This document shows positions 52,813 through 62,411 of a DNA stretch of 64,000 nt, piece after piece. Location: NCBI RefSeq assembly GCF_027533625.1, contig NZ_JAQAGZ010000006.1, positions 124,001 through 188,000 of the forward strand. The letters are read 5' to 3'. The stretch comes from Paenibacillus gyeongsangnamensis (GTDB lineage Bacteria; Bacillota; Bacilli; Paenibacillales; NBRC-103111). The notes under the pieces were generated by a model. It was not told the origin of the DNA, made no database searches, and saw only the letters and a list, made by a program, of their open reading frames with translations. Positions within the stretch are counted from its first letter, which is position 1. The number at the start of each line of letters is the position of its first letter. The position numbers and the translations under genes were made by a program.

Positions 52813-55800
52813 ATGAACATAACAGCACTTACTGGGGAACGAAATAAAGAGACACCGGCAGGCGACAGCGCCATGACGGAAGCGGTAGGCCGTCTGCTTC
52901 GGCAGGCGGAGCAAGAAGGCGATTACGAGCATGCAAGGAAATTTCGGCAGCTGCTGGACAAGGCGCGGAGCGGGCATCTTTACTTGGCGTTTTGCGGCCA
53001 TTTCTCGGCCGGCAAATCGAGCTTGATCAACCGTTTGTGCGGCCACCCGCTGCTGCCGTCCAGCCCGATTCCGACGAGCGCGAATATCGTGAGCATTGTG
53101 AACGGGGAAAGCGGCGCCCGGGTCATTTACCGCAGCACCGAACCGGGAGGGGAAGAACGCTCGGAGAGGGTGCCGCTGGATGCGCTGGCGGAGCACTGCC
53201 GCAACGGGGAGGACATCGAGACGGTCGAGATCTCGTATCCGATCCCTTTCCTCGGCGAGCACGGCGCCCTTCTGGATACGCCGGGAATCGATTCAACGGA
53301 CGACGCGCATCAGCTGGCGACGGAATCGGCGCTGCATCTTGCGGATGTCGTCTTTTACGTGATGGACTACAATCACGTCCAATCGGAGATCAACCTGGCT
53401 TTTGCGAAAAAAATGATCGAGTGGGGCAAGCCGCTCTATCTCATCATCAATATGGTCGATAAGCACCGCGAGCGGGAGCTGTCGTTCGAGAGCTACCGGG
53501 AAGGCGTCCGGGAAGCTTTCGCCAATTGGCATGTGGAGCCAAGCGGCATCCTGTATACGTCCGTCAAACGGCCGGACGATCCGAACAGCGAGTGGCCGAA
53601 GCTTGACTGGCTGCTGCACGAGCTGATCGGGATGCAGGCTTCGCTGACACGGCTGAGCCTGGAGAAGTCGGCTCGCGCGTTGGCTGCGGCGCATGCCGCC
53701 AAGATCGCGGAGCGCGGCGAGCCGGCGAAGGAGGCGCTCCGCGCTAGGCTTGCGGGCGACGACGGGCTGGAGGAGGCCCAGGTGCTCGCCGCGCAGACGG
53801 AGGCGGAGCTCGCGCGGCTGGAGTCGCTGCCGCTGACACTGCGGGATGCGGCGCGTAGAGAGGTTGGCGCGGTGCTCGAGAACGCCAACGTGATCCCGGC
53901 CGTGACGCGGGACCTCGCGCACGTATACCTTGAAGCCCGGCGGCCGGGCTTCAAGGCGGGTTTGTTCGCAGGCGCGGCGAAGACGGCGAAGGAGATCGAA
54001 CGCCGGTTGGAGGCGTTCCGGGACGATTTTGCCGCGCAGGCGGAGACGCAGGTGGCGCGGCATGTGCAGCAAACGGTGAAACAGGCGTTTGCGGGTCAGG
54101 GTCTTGCGGCAGCGGAAGTGACGGCCGCGGCGGACCGCATCCACGCCGAAGTGACGCCGGAGTGGCTGGCCGCGCAGGTGAACCCATCGGCGGGCTTTGG
54201 CGGCGAGTATACGCTGAACTACTCGAAGCTGATTGCAGCCGAGCTGAAGGCGCAGTACCGCAAGGAGGCGTTCGCCGCGGCGGACGGCCTCGCGGAAGCG
54301 CTCGCGGCGGCGCTTGCCCCGCGGCGCGAAGCGCTGCGCGCGGAGCTCGCCGCGCTCGGCGAGCGGCTGCGCGGCCTGCACGAGCTGGAGCAGCTCGCGC
54401 AGGCCGACGCCGCCTACGCCGCCGCGCAGCTCGCGCAGCTGCCGCCCGCTGGCGCGGTCCCGGCGCTGCCGGACCCGGCCGCGGCCGGCCCGCTGGCGCC
54501 GGCGCAGGCCGCTGCGCCTGGCGAAGCCGCCGCCGCTCCGGCGCCGTTCGCGCCGGGCGCGCCGCGGGCCGCGGCTGCGGCAGCGCCGCCGCTTGCGGGC
54601 GGCGGCCACCGCCGCCGGCTGCGCGAAGCCGCCGCGCGGCTGGACGCCGCGGCGCAGGAGCTCGCCGGCGTGGCCGCGCTGCAGACGATCCGCCGTTCCC
54701 TGCGGGAGAAGGCGGACCGTCTGGCGAACAACCGCTTCACGGTGGCGCTGTTCGGCGCGTTCAGCGCGGGCAAATCGTCGTTCGCCAACGCGCTGATCGG
54801 CGAGCGGGTGCTTCCCGTATCGCCGAACCCGACAACGGCGGCGATCAACAAGATTTTGCCGCCTGAGCCGGAACAGGGCTGGCCGCATGGAACGGCCAAG
54901 GTCAAGGTCAAGACGCGAGAGCAGCTGTCCGGGGACGTGCTGTATTCCCTTGAGGTGCTGAACCAGCCGGCGCCGGACCTGGAGCAAGGGCTTAGAACGA
55001 TCCGGGGGCTGCGGGCCGAGCAGGTTTCGGGTAAAGGCAAGCCGCATTACAGCTTCCTGAAGGCGGTGGAGCGCGGCTGGGATGCGATGGAGCCGAGTCT
55101 GGGACGTGAACTGTCCGTCGATCTGGAAGGGTTCGCTTCTTATGCAGCTGACGAAACCCGCTCCTGCTTTGTGGACGGCATCGAGCTGTACTACCACAAT
55201 CCGCTGACCGAGCAGGGCGTCGTCCTGGTCGATACGCCGGGTGCCGATTCGATCAATGCCCGGCATACGGGCGTCGCCTTCGATTACATCAAAAATGCGG
55301 ATGCGATTCTGTTCGTCACTTATTATAATCACGCCTTCTCGCATGCGGATAAGGAGTTTCTGCTGCAACTGGGCCGGGTGAAGGACAGCTTCGAGATGGA
55401 TAAAATGTTCTTCATCGTCAATGCCGCCGACCTCGCTTCCTCGGCTGAGGAGCTGGAGGGTGTCGTGAAGCACGTAGAGAGCAATCTGCTGCAGCACGGC
55501 ATCCGGCATCCGCGGATTTATCCGCTGTCGAGCTATTATGGCTTGGAGGCGAAGCTGCAGGACGATCCAGAGCAGCTCGCGCTCACCGGGATGCTTCGCT
55601 TCGAACAGGAGTTTGTCCGGTTTACGTTCGAGGAGCTGACGGAAATCGCGATCCGTTCCGGGGACGGCGATATCAAAAGGGCGGCGGACGTATTGGACCG
55701 CTGGATGGAAGGGGCGCAGGCGGATGCTTCCGAGCGCCAGCGGCAAGCCGCGCAGCTCCGGGAAGCGCTGGGTTACGGCCGCAGCCTCCTGCATCAGCCG

Positions 55801-56493
55801 AATCCGGAGGCGGAGGCCCGGGAGCTCGAGAAAGAAATCCGCGAGCTGCTGTATTACGTGAAGCAGCGGACATCCTACCGCTTCGGGGAGCTGTATAATC
55901 TGGCCTTTAACCCGTCCGTCTTCCGCGAGGAAGGAAGAGATACGAAGAGCCTGCTTCAATCCGCATGGGAGGACCTGCTTCGAATGCTGGCCTTCGACCT
56001 GTCGCAGGAAGTACTGGCGACGACGCTTCGCATCGAGAACAAAATTAATAAGCTGGCAGGCCAGGCTGCGGAGCAATGGACGGAGCAGATTCGCGAACGG
56101 ATTCCTACCTTCGAGCCGGAGGGCTTCAAGCCGGTGAAGCTGCAAACGCCGAAGTTGCAGGATACGTTGCAGGCCGATGAGATCACGGTGAAATGGATCC
56201 AAGGCTTCTATAAGAACGCCAAGCAGTTCTTTGAAGGGGAAGGCAAGCAGGCGCTTCGGCGGGAGCTTGAGATCAAGCTGAACGGCCCGATGACCCGTTT
56301 CGCCGACCTTCAAACGGCGGCGCTGGAGTCGGCTTATGCCCGGCAATTGGCGGATACGTACGCTTCAGCGGCGGAACGGCTCCAGCAAGAGCTGGCAGAG
56401 CATGGGGAAGGATTGCTCCACGCGCTTGAGGCGAGTATCGATCTGGAAGCGCTCCGCAGCAAGCGCCAGAAGCTGCTTAGTTTTATCGGCTAA
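52813..56493 (+). CDS. Double dynamin-like GTPase (DynA type)
   Basis: A 1226-residue fusion of two bacterial dynamin-like proteins. The first G domain has P-loop GHFSAGKSS at about 62-70 and G3 LLDTPGIDSTDD near 155. The second has GAFSAGKSS near 647 and VLVDTPGADSIN near 805. Each is followed by long helical stalk regions. The B. subtilis homologue DynA fuses and protects membranes against phage and pore damage. Between the halves, about residues 485-620, lies an Ala/Pro-rich, very GC-rich linker. TAGGAGAGAACGA precedes ATG 52813. Confidence 0.92.
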   Translation: MNITALTGERNKETPAGDSAMTEAVGRLLRQAEQEGDYEHARKFRQLLDKARSGHLYLAFCGHFSAGKSSLINRLCGHPLLPSSPIPTSANIVSIVNGESGARVIYRSTEPGGEERSERVPLDALAEHCRNGEDIETVEISYPIPFLGEHGALLDTPGIDSTDDAHQLATESALHLADVVFYVMDYNHVQSEINLAFAKKMIEWGKPLYLIINMVDKHRERELSFESYREGVREAFANWHVEPSGILYTSVKRPDDPNSEWPKLDWLLHELIGMQASLTRLSLEKSARALAAAHAAKIAERGEPAKEALRARLAGDDGLEEAQVLAAQTEAELARLESLPLTLRDAARREVGAVLENANVIPAVTRDLAHVYLEARRPGFKAGLFAGAAKTAKEIERRLEAFRDDFAAQAETQVARHVQQTVKQAFAGQGLAAAEVTAAADRIHAEVTPEWLAAQVNPSAGFGGEYTLNYSKLIAAELKAQYRKEAFAAADGLAEALAAALAPRREALRAELAALGERLRGLHELEQLAQADAAYAAAQLAQLPPAGAVPALPDPAAAGPLAPAQAAAPGEAAAAPAPFAPGAPRAAAAAAPPLAGGGHRRRLREAAARLDAAAQELAGVAALQTIRRSLREKADRLANNRFTVALFGAFSAGKSSFANALIGERVLPVSPNPTTAAINKILPPEPEQGWPHGTAKVKVKTREQLSGDVLYSLEVLNQPAPDLEQGLRTIRGLRAEQVSGKGKPHYSFLKAVERGWDAMEPSLGRELSVDLEGFASYAADETRSCFVDGIELYYHNPLTEQGVVLVDTPGADSINARHTGVAFDYIKNADAILFVTYYNHAFSHADKEFLLQLGRVKDSFEMDKMFFIVNAADLASSAEELEGVVKHVESNLLQHGIRHPRIYPLSSYYGLEAKLQDDPEQLALTGMLRFEQEFVRFTFEELTEIAIRSGDGDIKRAADVLDRWMEGAQADASERQRQAAQLREALGYGRSLLHQPNPEAEARELEKEIRELLYYVKQRTSYRFGELYNLAFNPSVFREEGRDTKSLLQSAWEDLLRMLAFDLSQEVLATTLRIENKINKLAGQAAEQWTEQIRERIPTFEPEGFKPVKLQTPKLQDTLQADEITVKWIQGFYKNAKQFFEGEGKQALRRELEIKLNGPMTRFADLQTAALESAYARQLADTYASAAERLQQELAEHGEGLLHALEASIDLEALRSKRQKLLSFIG

Positions 56494-56507
56494 ACTGAAT
56501 TAGAAGT

Positions 56508-56536
56508 GAGCTCTTGCCTGGCAAGGGCTCCTTTGC
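56508..56536 (+). terminator. Likely terminator after the dynamin gene
   Basis: GAGCTCTTG pairs with CAAGGGCTC, with one G-U pair; the T tract is weak. Between here and 56660 no gene or strong site is seen. Confidence 0.45.
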
Positions 56537-56670
56537 CGCCGATTTTATGAAAGGGTTTACATTGGAAGGGATTAGCAGATCCGGGGTAGAAAAAGGTGGA
56601 TTGTGCAACAATTTTGTGTCGAAATGGAGGATTATTCTGGCAGAAGGCTCTTTACGGGGGTTCCGGTTGT

Positions 56671-56699
56671 TTGCCGCTCCCCCGGGATGATGCTACACT
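56671..56699 (+). promoter_or_regulatory. Promoter of the ABC exporter operon
   Basis: TTGCCG (56671-56676) and TACACT (56694-56699) are 17 bases apart, with a TG-C extension before the -10. Confidence 0.55.
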
Positions 56700-56717
56700 T
56701 CAAACCATAGCTGAAAC

Positions 56718-56762
56718 GCTTTCGAGGCAATTTTTTCACCTTCGAAAGCCCTTTTGCTTTTT
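56718..56762 (+). terminator. Possible attenuator in the ABC exporter leader
   Basis: GCTTTCGAGG (56718-56727) pairs with CCTTCGAAAGC (56739-56749) with one bulged T, followed by an interrupted T tract. It begins only a dozen bases after the predicted transcript start and about 110 bases before the first gene. In B. subtilis the related bmrCD operon is controlled by leader attenuation, so a regulatory role is plausible. Confidence 0.45.
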
Positions 56763-56871
56763 GGGAGGATTTCGGCTTTAATTAGCGGACCAAAGAGGGA
56801 GTTAGCCGGCCGCGAAGCACCCGGACGAATACCGCCGGGGCAAAGGCAAGGCTTATCGAAGGAGGGGCTCC

Positions 56872-58752
56872 ATGGAAGTATTCAGGCAGCTGAAATCGTT
56901 TTATTGGTCAGAGCGAAAATATTTATTTATTTCCATTTTCTCGCTAATGGCCGCCACAGCGCTTGGATTGGTTTATCCGAATCTGCTGCGCTATCTGATT
57001 GACGAAGTCATTACTAAAGGCAGGTTCGAAGCGGTTCCTTATCTGGCTCTGGGCGTCGTGGGGGTCATGGCGGTGAAAGCCGGCTTCATGTTTATGCATG
57101 GGGCGTCGAGCGCACGTCTCGGCAACAAGACGGCGTTTAACCTGCGTAAAGCGCTGTACGAAAAGCTTCAATATTATTCGTTCCAGTATTATGATCAGGC
57201 GCGTACGGGCGACCTGATGTCCAGATTGACGGCAGACCTCGGCGCAGTACGCGATTTTGTCGGCTTCGGCTTCGTGCAGCTGCTGAACGTGTTTATGATG
57301 GTGCTGTTCGGCACGGTGATGATGTTTACAATCAACTGGAAGCTGACGCTCCTCACGATGGTGACGATGCCTTTTCTCGCCTTTACGGCGATTCGTTTCG
57401 AGAGCCGCATTCATCCGGCCTTCCGTTCGATCCGTAAATCCATGAGCTCGATGACGACCTCCGTGCAGGAAAACATCACAGGGGTGCGCACCGTGAAATC
57501 GTTTGCCCGGGAGCCCCATGAAATCGAGAAATTTTCGGACCGCAACGAGGATTATAAGGTGAACAACGTGAATACGTCGGGCATTTGGGCCAAATATTTC
57601 CCGTTAATGGAGCTGTTCGCCAACTTGAGTGTCGTCATTCTGCTGGGCCTCGGCGGATGGATGGTGATCGGGCAAGTGATTTCGCTCGGCGAGCTAGTAG
57701 CTTTTTTCAGCTTAATCTGGTATATCATCGGACCGATGTGGGGGATCGGCTTCCATATCAACAATTATACGCAATCCAAAGCGTCGGGGGAACGGCTGCT
57801 CGAGCTGCTCCATCAATATATTCACGTGAAGAATAAAGAAAATGCGGTTCAACTGAAGGCGGATCAGGTTCAAGGCCATGTCGTGTTCGACCATGTCACC
57901 TTCGCTTATACCGGCAAACAGCCTGCACTGACCGATTTCACCCTGGATGCGCGTCCCGGCTCGGTCATCGGGCTCCTGGGCGGCACGGGTTCGGGCAAAT
58001 CCACCGTGATCCAGCTGCTGATGCGGGCTTACAATGTCAAAGATGGACGCATTATGCTGGACGGCGCGGATATCCGGGACGTTACGCTCGAGAGTCTCCG
58101 CGAGCAGATAGCGATCGTATTTCAAGAAACGTTCTTATTCTCCTCGACGATCCGCAACAACATCGCTTACGGCGTGAAGCAGGTCTCGATGGACGAGGTG
58201 GTTCGCGCGGCGAAGCTGGCCAAGGCGCATGATTTCATTATGGAGCTGCCGCTCGGATACGACACGGTGGTGGGCGAACGCGGCCTCGGCCTCTCCGGAG
58301 GACAGAAGCAGCGGATTGCCATCGCGCGTGCGCTGCTGAAGAATCCTAAGATTCTGATCCTCGACGACGCGACGAGTGCCGTGGATATGGAGACCGAGCA
58401 CGAAATCCAGCGCGGCTTCCGCGAAGTGATGCAAGGACGTACGACCTTCGTCATCGCTCACCGGATTTCCTCGCTGAAGCACGCCGACGAAATTCTCGTG
58501 CTGGATGAAGGCAGGGTCGTTCAGCGGGGGACCCATCAAAGGCTGATGCAGGAGGAAGGGCCTTACCTGGAAACGTACAAAATTCAATTCGCCGACCAAC
58601 CCGACGCTTCGTGGGATGAGCCAGCCGCTCCGATCGGCGAACCGCTCTTTGCCGATGCCGGCGCAGCGGCTCGGGAGAACGACGAGGCTGCGGAGCGCGA
58701 GATTGCCGCATCGGCCGGGGCCCAGGCCAAATTAAGGGGGTTCGCACATTGA
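56872..58752 (+). CDS. Heterodimeric ABC exporter, subunit with degenerate site (BmrC/YheI-like)
   Basis: A 626-residue half-transporter with six membrane helices (residues 15-300) and an ATPase domain. Walker A is GGTGSGKST, the Q-loop is IVFQETFLF, the signature is LSGGQKQR, and Walker B is ILILDDATSAVD, in which the catalytic glutamate is replaced by aspartate. A degenerate site paired with a normal one in the next gene is typical of BmrCD-type multidrug exporters. A 50-residue Ala/Glu-rich tail is extra. AAGGAGGGGCTCC precedes ATG 56872. Confidence 0.92.
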   Translation: MEVFRQLKSFYWSERKYLFISIFSLMAATALGLVYPNLLRYLIDEVITKGRFEAVPYLALGVVGVMAVKAGFMFMHGASSARLGNKTAFNLRKALYEKLQYYSFQYYDQARTGDLMSRLTADLGAVRDFVGFGFVQLLNVFMMVLFGTVMMFTINWKLTLLTMVTMPFLAFTAIRFESRIHPAFRSIRKSMSSMTTSVQENITGVRTVKSFAREPHEIEKFSDRNEDYKVNNVNTSGIWAKYFPLMELFANLSVVILLGLGGWMVIGQVISLGELVAFFSLIWYIIGPMWGIGFHINNYTQSKASGERLLELLHQYIHVKNKENAVQLKADQVQGHVVFDHVTFAYTGKQPALTDFTLDARPGSVIGLLGGTGSGKSTVIQLLMRAYNVKDGRIMLDGADIRDVTLESLREQIAIVFQETFLFSSTIRNNIAYGVKQVSMDEVVRAAKLAKAHDFIMELPLGYDTVVGERGLGLSGGQKQRIAIARALLKNPKILILDDATSAVDMETEHEIQRGFREVMQGRTTFVIAHRISSLKHADEILVLDEGRVVQRGTHQRLMQEEGPYLETYKIQFADQPDASWDEPAAPIGEPLFADAGAAARENDEAAEREIAASAGAQAKLRGFAH

Positions 58753-60596
58753 GCGGGAAACAAGCCATGAAGCAGGACAAAGTTCAAGCCGCGGCTTCCC
58801 AAATCGAAAGCCGCTTCGTCTATCAGGACGACGAGGAGCTGGATAAGGGCTTTGACTGGAACCAGATGAAACGTCTGGGCAAATATATGAGGCCTTACGC
58901 CAAACAAATTTTGCCGATGATTTTGTTCATGATGGCGGTCGGCGCCCTGACGAAGCTGCTCAACCCGCTGCTGATCGCCTACGCGATCGACCATGCGCTC
59001 AAGGAAGGCGACGGGAAGCTGCTCGCCCTGTGCGTTACGGGCATGCTGGGCTTGTACGTGATCCAGTGGGGCGCCAACAGCTTCCGCATCCGGTACACGA
59101 ACAACATCGGGCAGAAGGTCATCTACGATTTACGGCACGATCTGTTCAGCCATATTCAGCAGCTGTCGTTCCGGTTCTTCGATAAACGGCCGGCGGGCTC
59201 GATTCTCGTCCGCATCACGAATTACGTCAACTCGCTGCAGGACCTGCTGACCAACGGCGCGGTGAACCTGATGATCGACTGCGTTCAGCTGGCCGGGATC
59301 GTCGTCATCCTGCTGTTCTTTAATGTCAAGCTGGGCATGGCCATTATCATCACGGTTCCTATCATGTTTATCGTCTCCACGAAGCTGCGAGTGAAGATCC
59401 GCCGCTCCTGGCAGGTGTTCCAGACGAGGCAATCGCGGATTAACGCCCATTTGAACGAATGCATATCGGGAATGAAGGTCACCCAAGCATTTACGCAGGA
59501 AAAGGAGAACATTGCGTTCTTCGACGAAATGAACAAGGATCATCTCCGAATATGGAATCGGGCTGCGACATTAAACACATCGTTCAACCCGATCATCGAA
59601 GTGACCGGCGCCATCGGCTACTTCATCCTCTTCCTGCTCGGCGCTCTGCTCGTTCAGCGGGGAGAAATTACGGTCGGCGTGCTGGTCGCCTTCGCCACTT
59701 ACATCGGCAACTTCTGGGAACCGATCAACCGGCTCGGTCAAATGTACTCCAATATGCTCGTGGCGATGGCATCCTCCGAGCGGATTTTTGAATTCATCGA
59801 CGAGCAGCCTACCGTTGCGGAGAAGCCGGAGGCGGAGGTGCTGCCGCAAATCCAAGGCCGCGTATCCATGGAAGGCATCCAGTTCGAATACGAGCCGGGC
59901 CGCCACGCCTTGAAGGGCATCGATCTCGAGGTGGAGCCGGGACAATCCATTGCGCTTGTCGGCCATACCGGCTCGGGCAAAAGTACGATTATCAACCTGC
60001 TCTGCCGTTTCTACGATGTGACGGAAGGAAGCATCAAGATCGACGGTCACGATATCCGGGACGTAACGCTGCATTCGCTTCGTTCGCAAATCGGCATCGT
60101 GCTGCAGGATACGTTTATTTTCTCAGGCTCCATTCGGGACAATATCCGCTTCGGCCGGCTGAATGCAACGGACGCGGAAGTGGAGGCCGCGGCGAAGGCC
60201 GTGCGGGCGCATGATTTCATCGTCGGTCTGCCCCAGGGCTACGACACCGAGGTTCAGGAGCGGGGCAACGTGCTGTCGATGGGGCAGCGTCAGCTTATCT
60301 CGTTCGCCAGAGCGCTGCTTGCCGATCCGCGCATTCTGATTCTGGACGAAGCGACGGCCAGCATCGATACGGAGACCGAGCTGAAAATTCAGGAGGCGCT
60401 TAAGACGCTGCTGGCCGGGCGGACGTCGTTTATGATCGCGCACCGGCTGTCCACGATCCGTCATGCGGATCATATCCTCGTGCTCGATCACGGCCGAATC
60501 GTGGAGCAGGGGGACCATGAAGCGTTGATGCGGGAGCGCGGAATATATCATGGGCTGATCCAGGCCCAGTACCGCTTGCTTCAAGAAACCGGCTAA
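58749..60596 (+). CDS. Heterodimeric ABC exporter, catalytic subunit (BmrD/YheH-like)
   Basis: A 615-residue half-transporter. An N-terminal extension of about 45 residues is followed by six membrane helices and an ATPase domain with Walker A GHTGSGKST, signature LSMGQRQ and Walker B ILILDEATASID carrying the catalytic glutamate. The signature has M in place of the usual G. It starts at TTG 58749 inside the previous stop (TTGA), with AAGGGGG upstream, so the halves are coupled. Substrates are probably drugs or lipophilic toxins. Confidence 0.92.
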   Translation: MSGKQAMKQDKVQAAASQIESRFVYQDDEELDKGFDWNQMKRLGKYMRPYAKQILPMILFMMAVGALTKLLNPLLIAYAIDHALKEGDGKLLALCVTGMLGLYVIQWGANSFRIRYTNNIGQKVIYDLRHDLFSHIQQLSFRFFDKRPAGSILVRITNYVNSLQDLLTNGAVNLMIDCVQLAGIVVILLFFNVKLGMAIIITVPIMFIVSTKLRVKIRRSWQVFQTRQSRINAHLNECISGMKVTQAFTQEKENIAFFDEMNKDHLRIWNRAATLNTSFNPIIEVTGAIGYFILFLLGALLVQRGEITVGVLVAFATYIGNFWEPINRLGQMYSNMLVAMASSERIFEFIDEQPTVAEKPEAEVLPQIQGRVSMEGIQFEYEPGRHALKGIDLEVEPGQSIALVGHTGSGKSTIINLLCRFYDVTEGSIKIDGHDIRDVTLHSLRSQIGIVLQDTFIFSGSIRDNIRFGRLNATDAEVEAAAKAVRAHDFIVGLPQGYDTEVQERGNVLSMGQRQLISFARALLADPRILILDEATASIDTETELKIQEALKTLLAGRTSFMIAHRLSTIRHADHILVLDHGRIVEQGDHEALMRERGIYHGLIQAQYRLLQETG

Positions 60597-60611
60597 TACG
60601 TAACGTCAGCA

Positions 60612-60656
60612 TCTCCCTTTGTTTTTCGCTTTGGCGAAAGCAAAGGGAGATTTTTT
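60612..60656 (+). terminator. Terminator after the ABC exporter
   Basis: TCTCCCTTTG pairs with CAAAGGGAGA, an inner TTTCGC/GCGAAA stem lies within, and six T follow. Confidence 0.93.
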
Positions 60657-60676
60657 GTCTTTTCTCCGCTCATTCC

Positions 60677-60707
60677 ACATATATATGGTCAGGTAGTGCC
60701 ATACTTT
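60677..60707 (+). promoter_or_regulatory. Possible sigma-E-like promoter of the M23 gene
   Basis: ACATATAT (60677-60684) and CATACTTT (60700-60707), 15 bases apart, resemble mother-cell sporulation promoters. The match is partial. Confidence 0.3.
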
Positions 60708-60765
60708 AGGGTTCTTCACCATTCGCTGCGCGAAAGGACCCATCCGCGGGAGGTTAGGAACGTTG

Positions 60766-62178
60766 ATGAGCAAACGCATGTTTTTCCGGGTGCTTGGTTT
60801 CATTCAATGGTCTGCTGCCTTGGTAATGCTTTTGGGGCTGGGTTTTTCAGGCAAATGGTTATATGCGAAAGGCAGTTCGCCTGTGCGCTTCGACGTATTT
60901 CTGGATGACCAAAGAATCGGTACCGTCGGCGATCCGGGCACGGTCCAACGCTGGAAGCAGCGGTTGTATGAGGATTGGGAGCAGCAGCACGGCGGCCTTG
61001 AGGTCACATCGAATATGGAGAGTTTGCGGTTCGTGCCCAGCATATCGGGCATCGAACCGATGGATCCCGAGGCGGTTCTGTCGGCTCTTCGGGAGAAGCT
61101 GGAGATGAGAGTATGGGCGGTTGAGCTTCGGGTCGACGGCAAGGTCGCCGGCTATATGAAGGATTCGCTGGAAGCGCTTGAGCTGCTGGAGCAGGTCAAG
61201 GCGCCTTACGTGACCAAAGAAAAACGGGTGACGGCACTCTCCGCCGGACCGCAAGACCCGGTTTCCGCAGCCACCAGGAAATCGGATGCCGATTTTGTAG
61301 AGCGAGTGGAGTTGATCGATGCTGCGATCGCTCCGGAGCAATTGGAAACAAGGGAGTCGGTATGGAACCGGTTGATGGACGGAGACAGGAAGCCTTTTGC
61401 CTATAAGGTCGTGTCAGGAGACTGCATCTCGCTGATCGCTCAAAGGTTCGGGATACCGGCTGAGGTGATTTACCGCAATAATCCCCAGGTTAAGAACGAT
61501 CTCATACGCGTGGGAGAGGTGCTGAACCTGACGGTTTCCGAGCCGCTGCTGAGCGTCCGAACGACGGAGCAGCGAGAGGAAACGGTGAAGGTGCCGAGCG
61601 GCATCGTTTACGAGAAGGACGAGGAGCTCGCGTCCGGCGTGATTCGCATCGTATCGCAAGGAAAACCCGGCGTCAAGCAGTTGATCTATGAAACCGTCAA
61701 AGTGAACGGCGTGGCCGTTGAAGAACGGATCGCCGGCGAGCAGCTATTGGAAGCCCCCGTGCAAACGGTCGTTCGGCAGGGGACGAAGGCCGTGTCCGGA
61801 ACAGGGACAGGCTCGTTCGCCGTTCCTGTCGTCCACGCCACTGTGACGAGCGGCTTCGGCATGCGCTGGGGAACGGTTCATTACGGTACCGACCTGGTGT
61901 CCGACGAGAAATCGATTCTGGCCTCCGATCAGGGGACCGTTACGTTCGCCGGGCTGAAGTCGGGCTACGGCAACTGCATCGTCATCAATCACGGGAACGG
62001 GTTTGAAACGCTGTACGGCCATCTGAGCAAGATGGACGTACGCGCCGGAGACCGCGTCCGTAAGGGCGAAAAAATCGGGGTTATGGGACAGACGGGCAAC
62101 GCTACAGGCGTCCATCTGCATTTTGAGATTCATAAGAACGGCGAACAGCAAAATCCGATGAAATATTTGCAGCTATAA
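60766..62178 (+). CDS. LysM-G5-M23 cell-wall endopeptidase
   Basis: A 470-residue envelope protein. A membrane anchor at residues 8-30 is followed by a helical region (35-200), a LysM domain near 205-255 (AYKVVSGDCISLIAQRFGIP), a G5 domain (about 265-345) and a C-terminal M23 peptidase with HYGTD and HLHFEI zinc motifs. It probably cuts peptidoglycan cross-bridges. The order LysM, G5, M23 is common in Bacillota. ATG 60766 follows TTAGGA by six bases; TTG 60763 is an alternative. Confidence 0.92.
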   Translation: MSKRMFFRVLGFIQWSAALVMLLGLGFSGKWLYAKGSSPVRFDVFLDDQRIGTVGDPGTVQRWKQRLYEDWEQQHGGLEVTSNMESLRFVPSISGIEPMDPEAVLSALREKLEMRVWAVELRVDGKVAGYMKDSLEALELLEQVKAPYVTKEKRVTALSAGPQDPVSAATRKSDADFVERVELIDAAIAPEQLETRESVWNRLMDGDRKPFAYKVVSGDCISLIAQRFGIPAEVIYRNNPQVKNDLIRVGEVLNLTVSEPLLSVRTTEQREETVKVPSGIVYEKDEELASGVIRIVSQGKPGVKQLIYETVKVNGVAVEERIAGEQLLEAPVQTVVRQGTKAVSGTGTGSFAVPVVHATVTSGFGMRWGTVHYGTDLVSDEKSILASDQGTVTFAGLKSGYGNCIVINHGNGFETLYGHLSKMDVRAGDRVRKGEKIGVMGQTGNATGVHLHFEIHKNGEQQNPMKYLQL

Positions 62179-62200
62179 ACCCTTGTATTCGCATGGATTT

Positions 62201-62226
62201 GCCCCTTGATATTCAAGGGGCTTGTT
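62201..62226 (+). terminator. Hairpin after the M23 gene
   Basis: GCCCCTTGA pairs with TCAAGGGGC around TAT. The T tract is weak (TTGTT). Confidence 0.5.
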
Positions 62227-62271
62227 GGCGCTGGGAAGCTGCCGGGCATTTAAGGGATTCCAAGGCAAGAC

Positions 62272-62299
62272 TTGATCCAGAACGTACGTTTGCTATAAT
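62272..62299 (+). promoter_or_regulatory. Promoter of the SGNH hydrolase gene
   Basis: TTGATC and TATAAT are 16 bases apart, with a TG-C extension before the perfect -10. Confidence 0.7.
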
Positions 62300-62411
62300 A
62301 AGGGTAACTGCATGCGGCTGCATTTGCAAAACGCGCTGTAAACCGCTACTCTAAAAAATAAAGCACCTTATTTTGCATTTTTATTACATCCGTGAGTTGG
62401 GGGAGAATAGG

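Noticed and set aside
54162..54866. Second-frame Ala/Arg/Gly-rich ORF in the dynamin linker
   Set aside because: It results from high GC suppressing stops in all frames. It has no start site and only low-complexity content.
53293..56346. Very long minus-strand ORF opposite the dynamin gene
   Set aside because: It is a shadow of a GC-rich gene. It lacks motifs, and the + strand frame has two clear GTPase domains.
56596..56781. Small ORFs (61 codons, and MEDYSGRRLFTG in another frame) before the ABC genes
   Set aside because: Both start upstream of the predicted transcript start and cover the promoter, and the composition is not protein-like.
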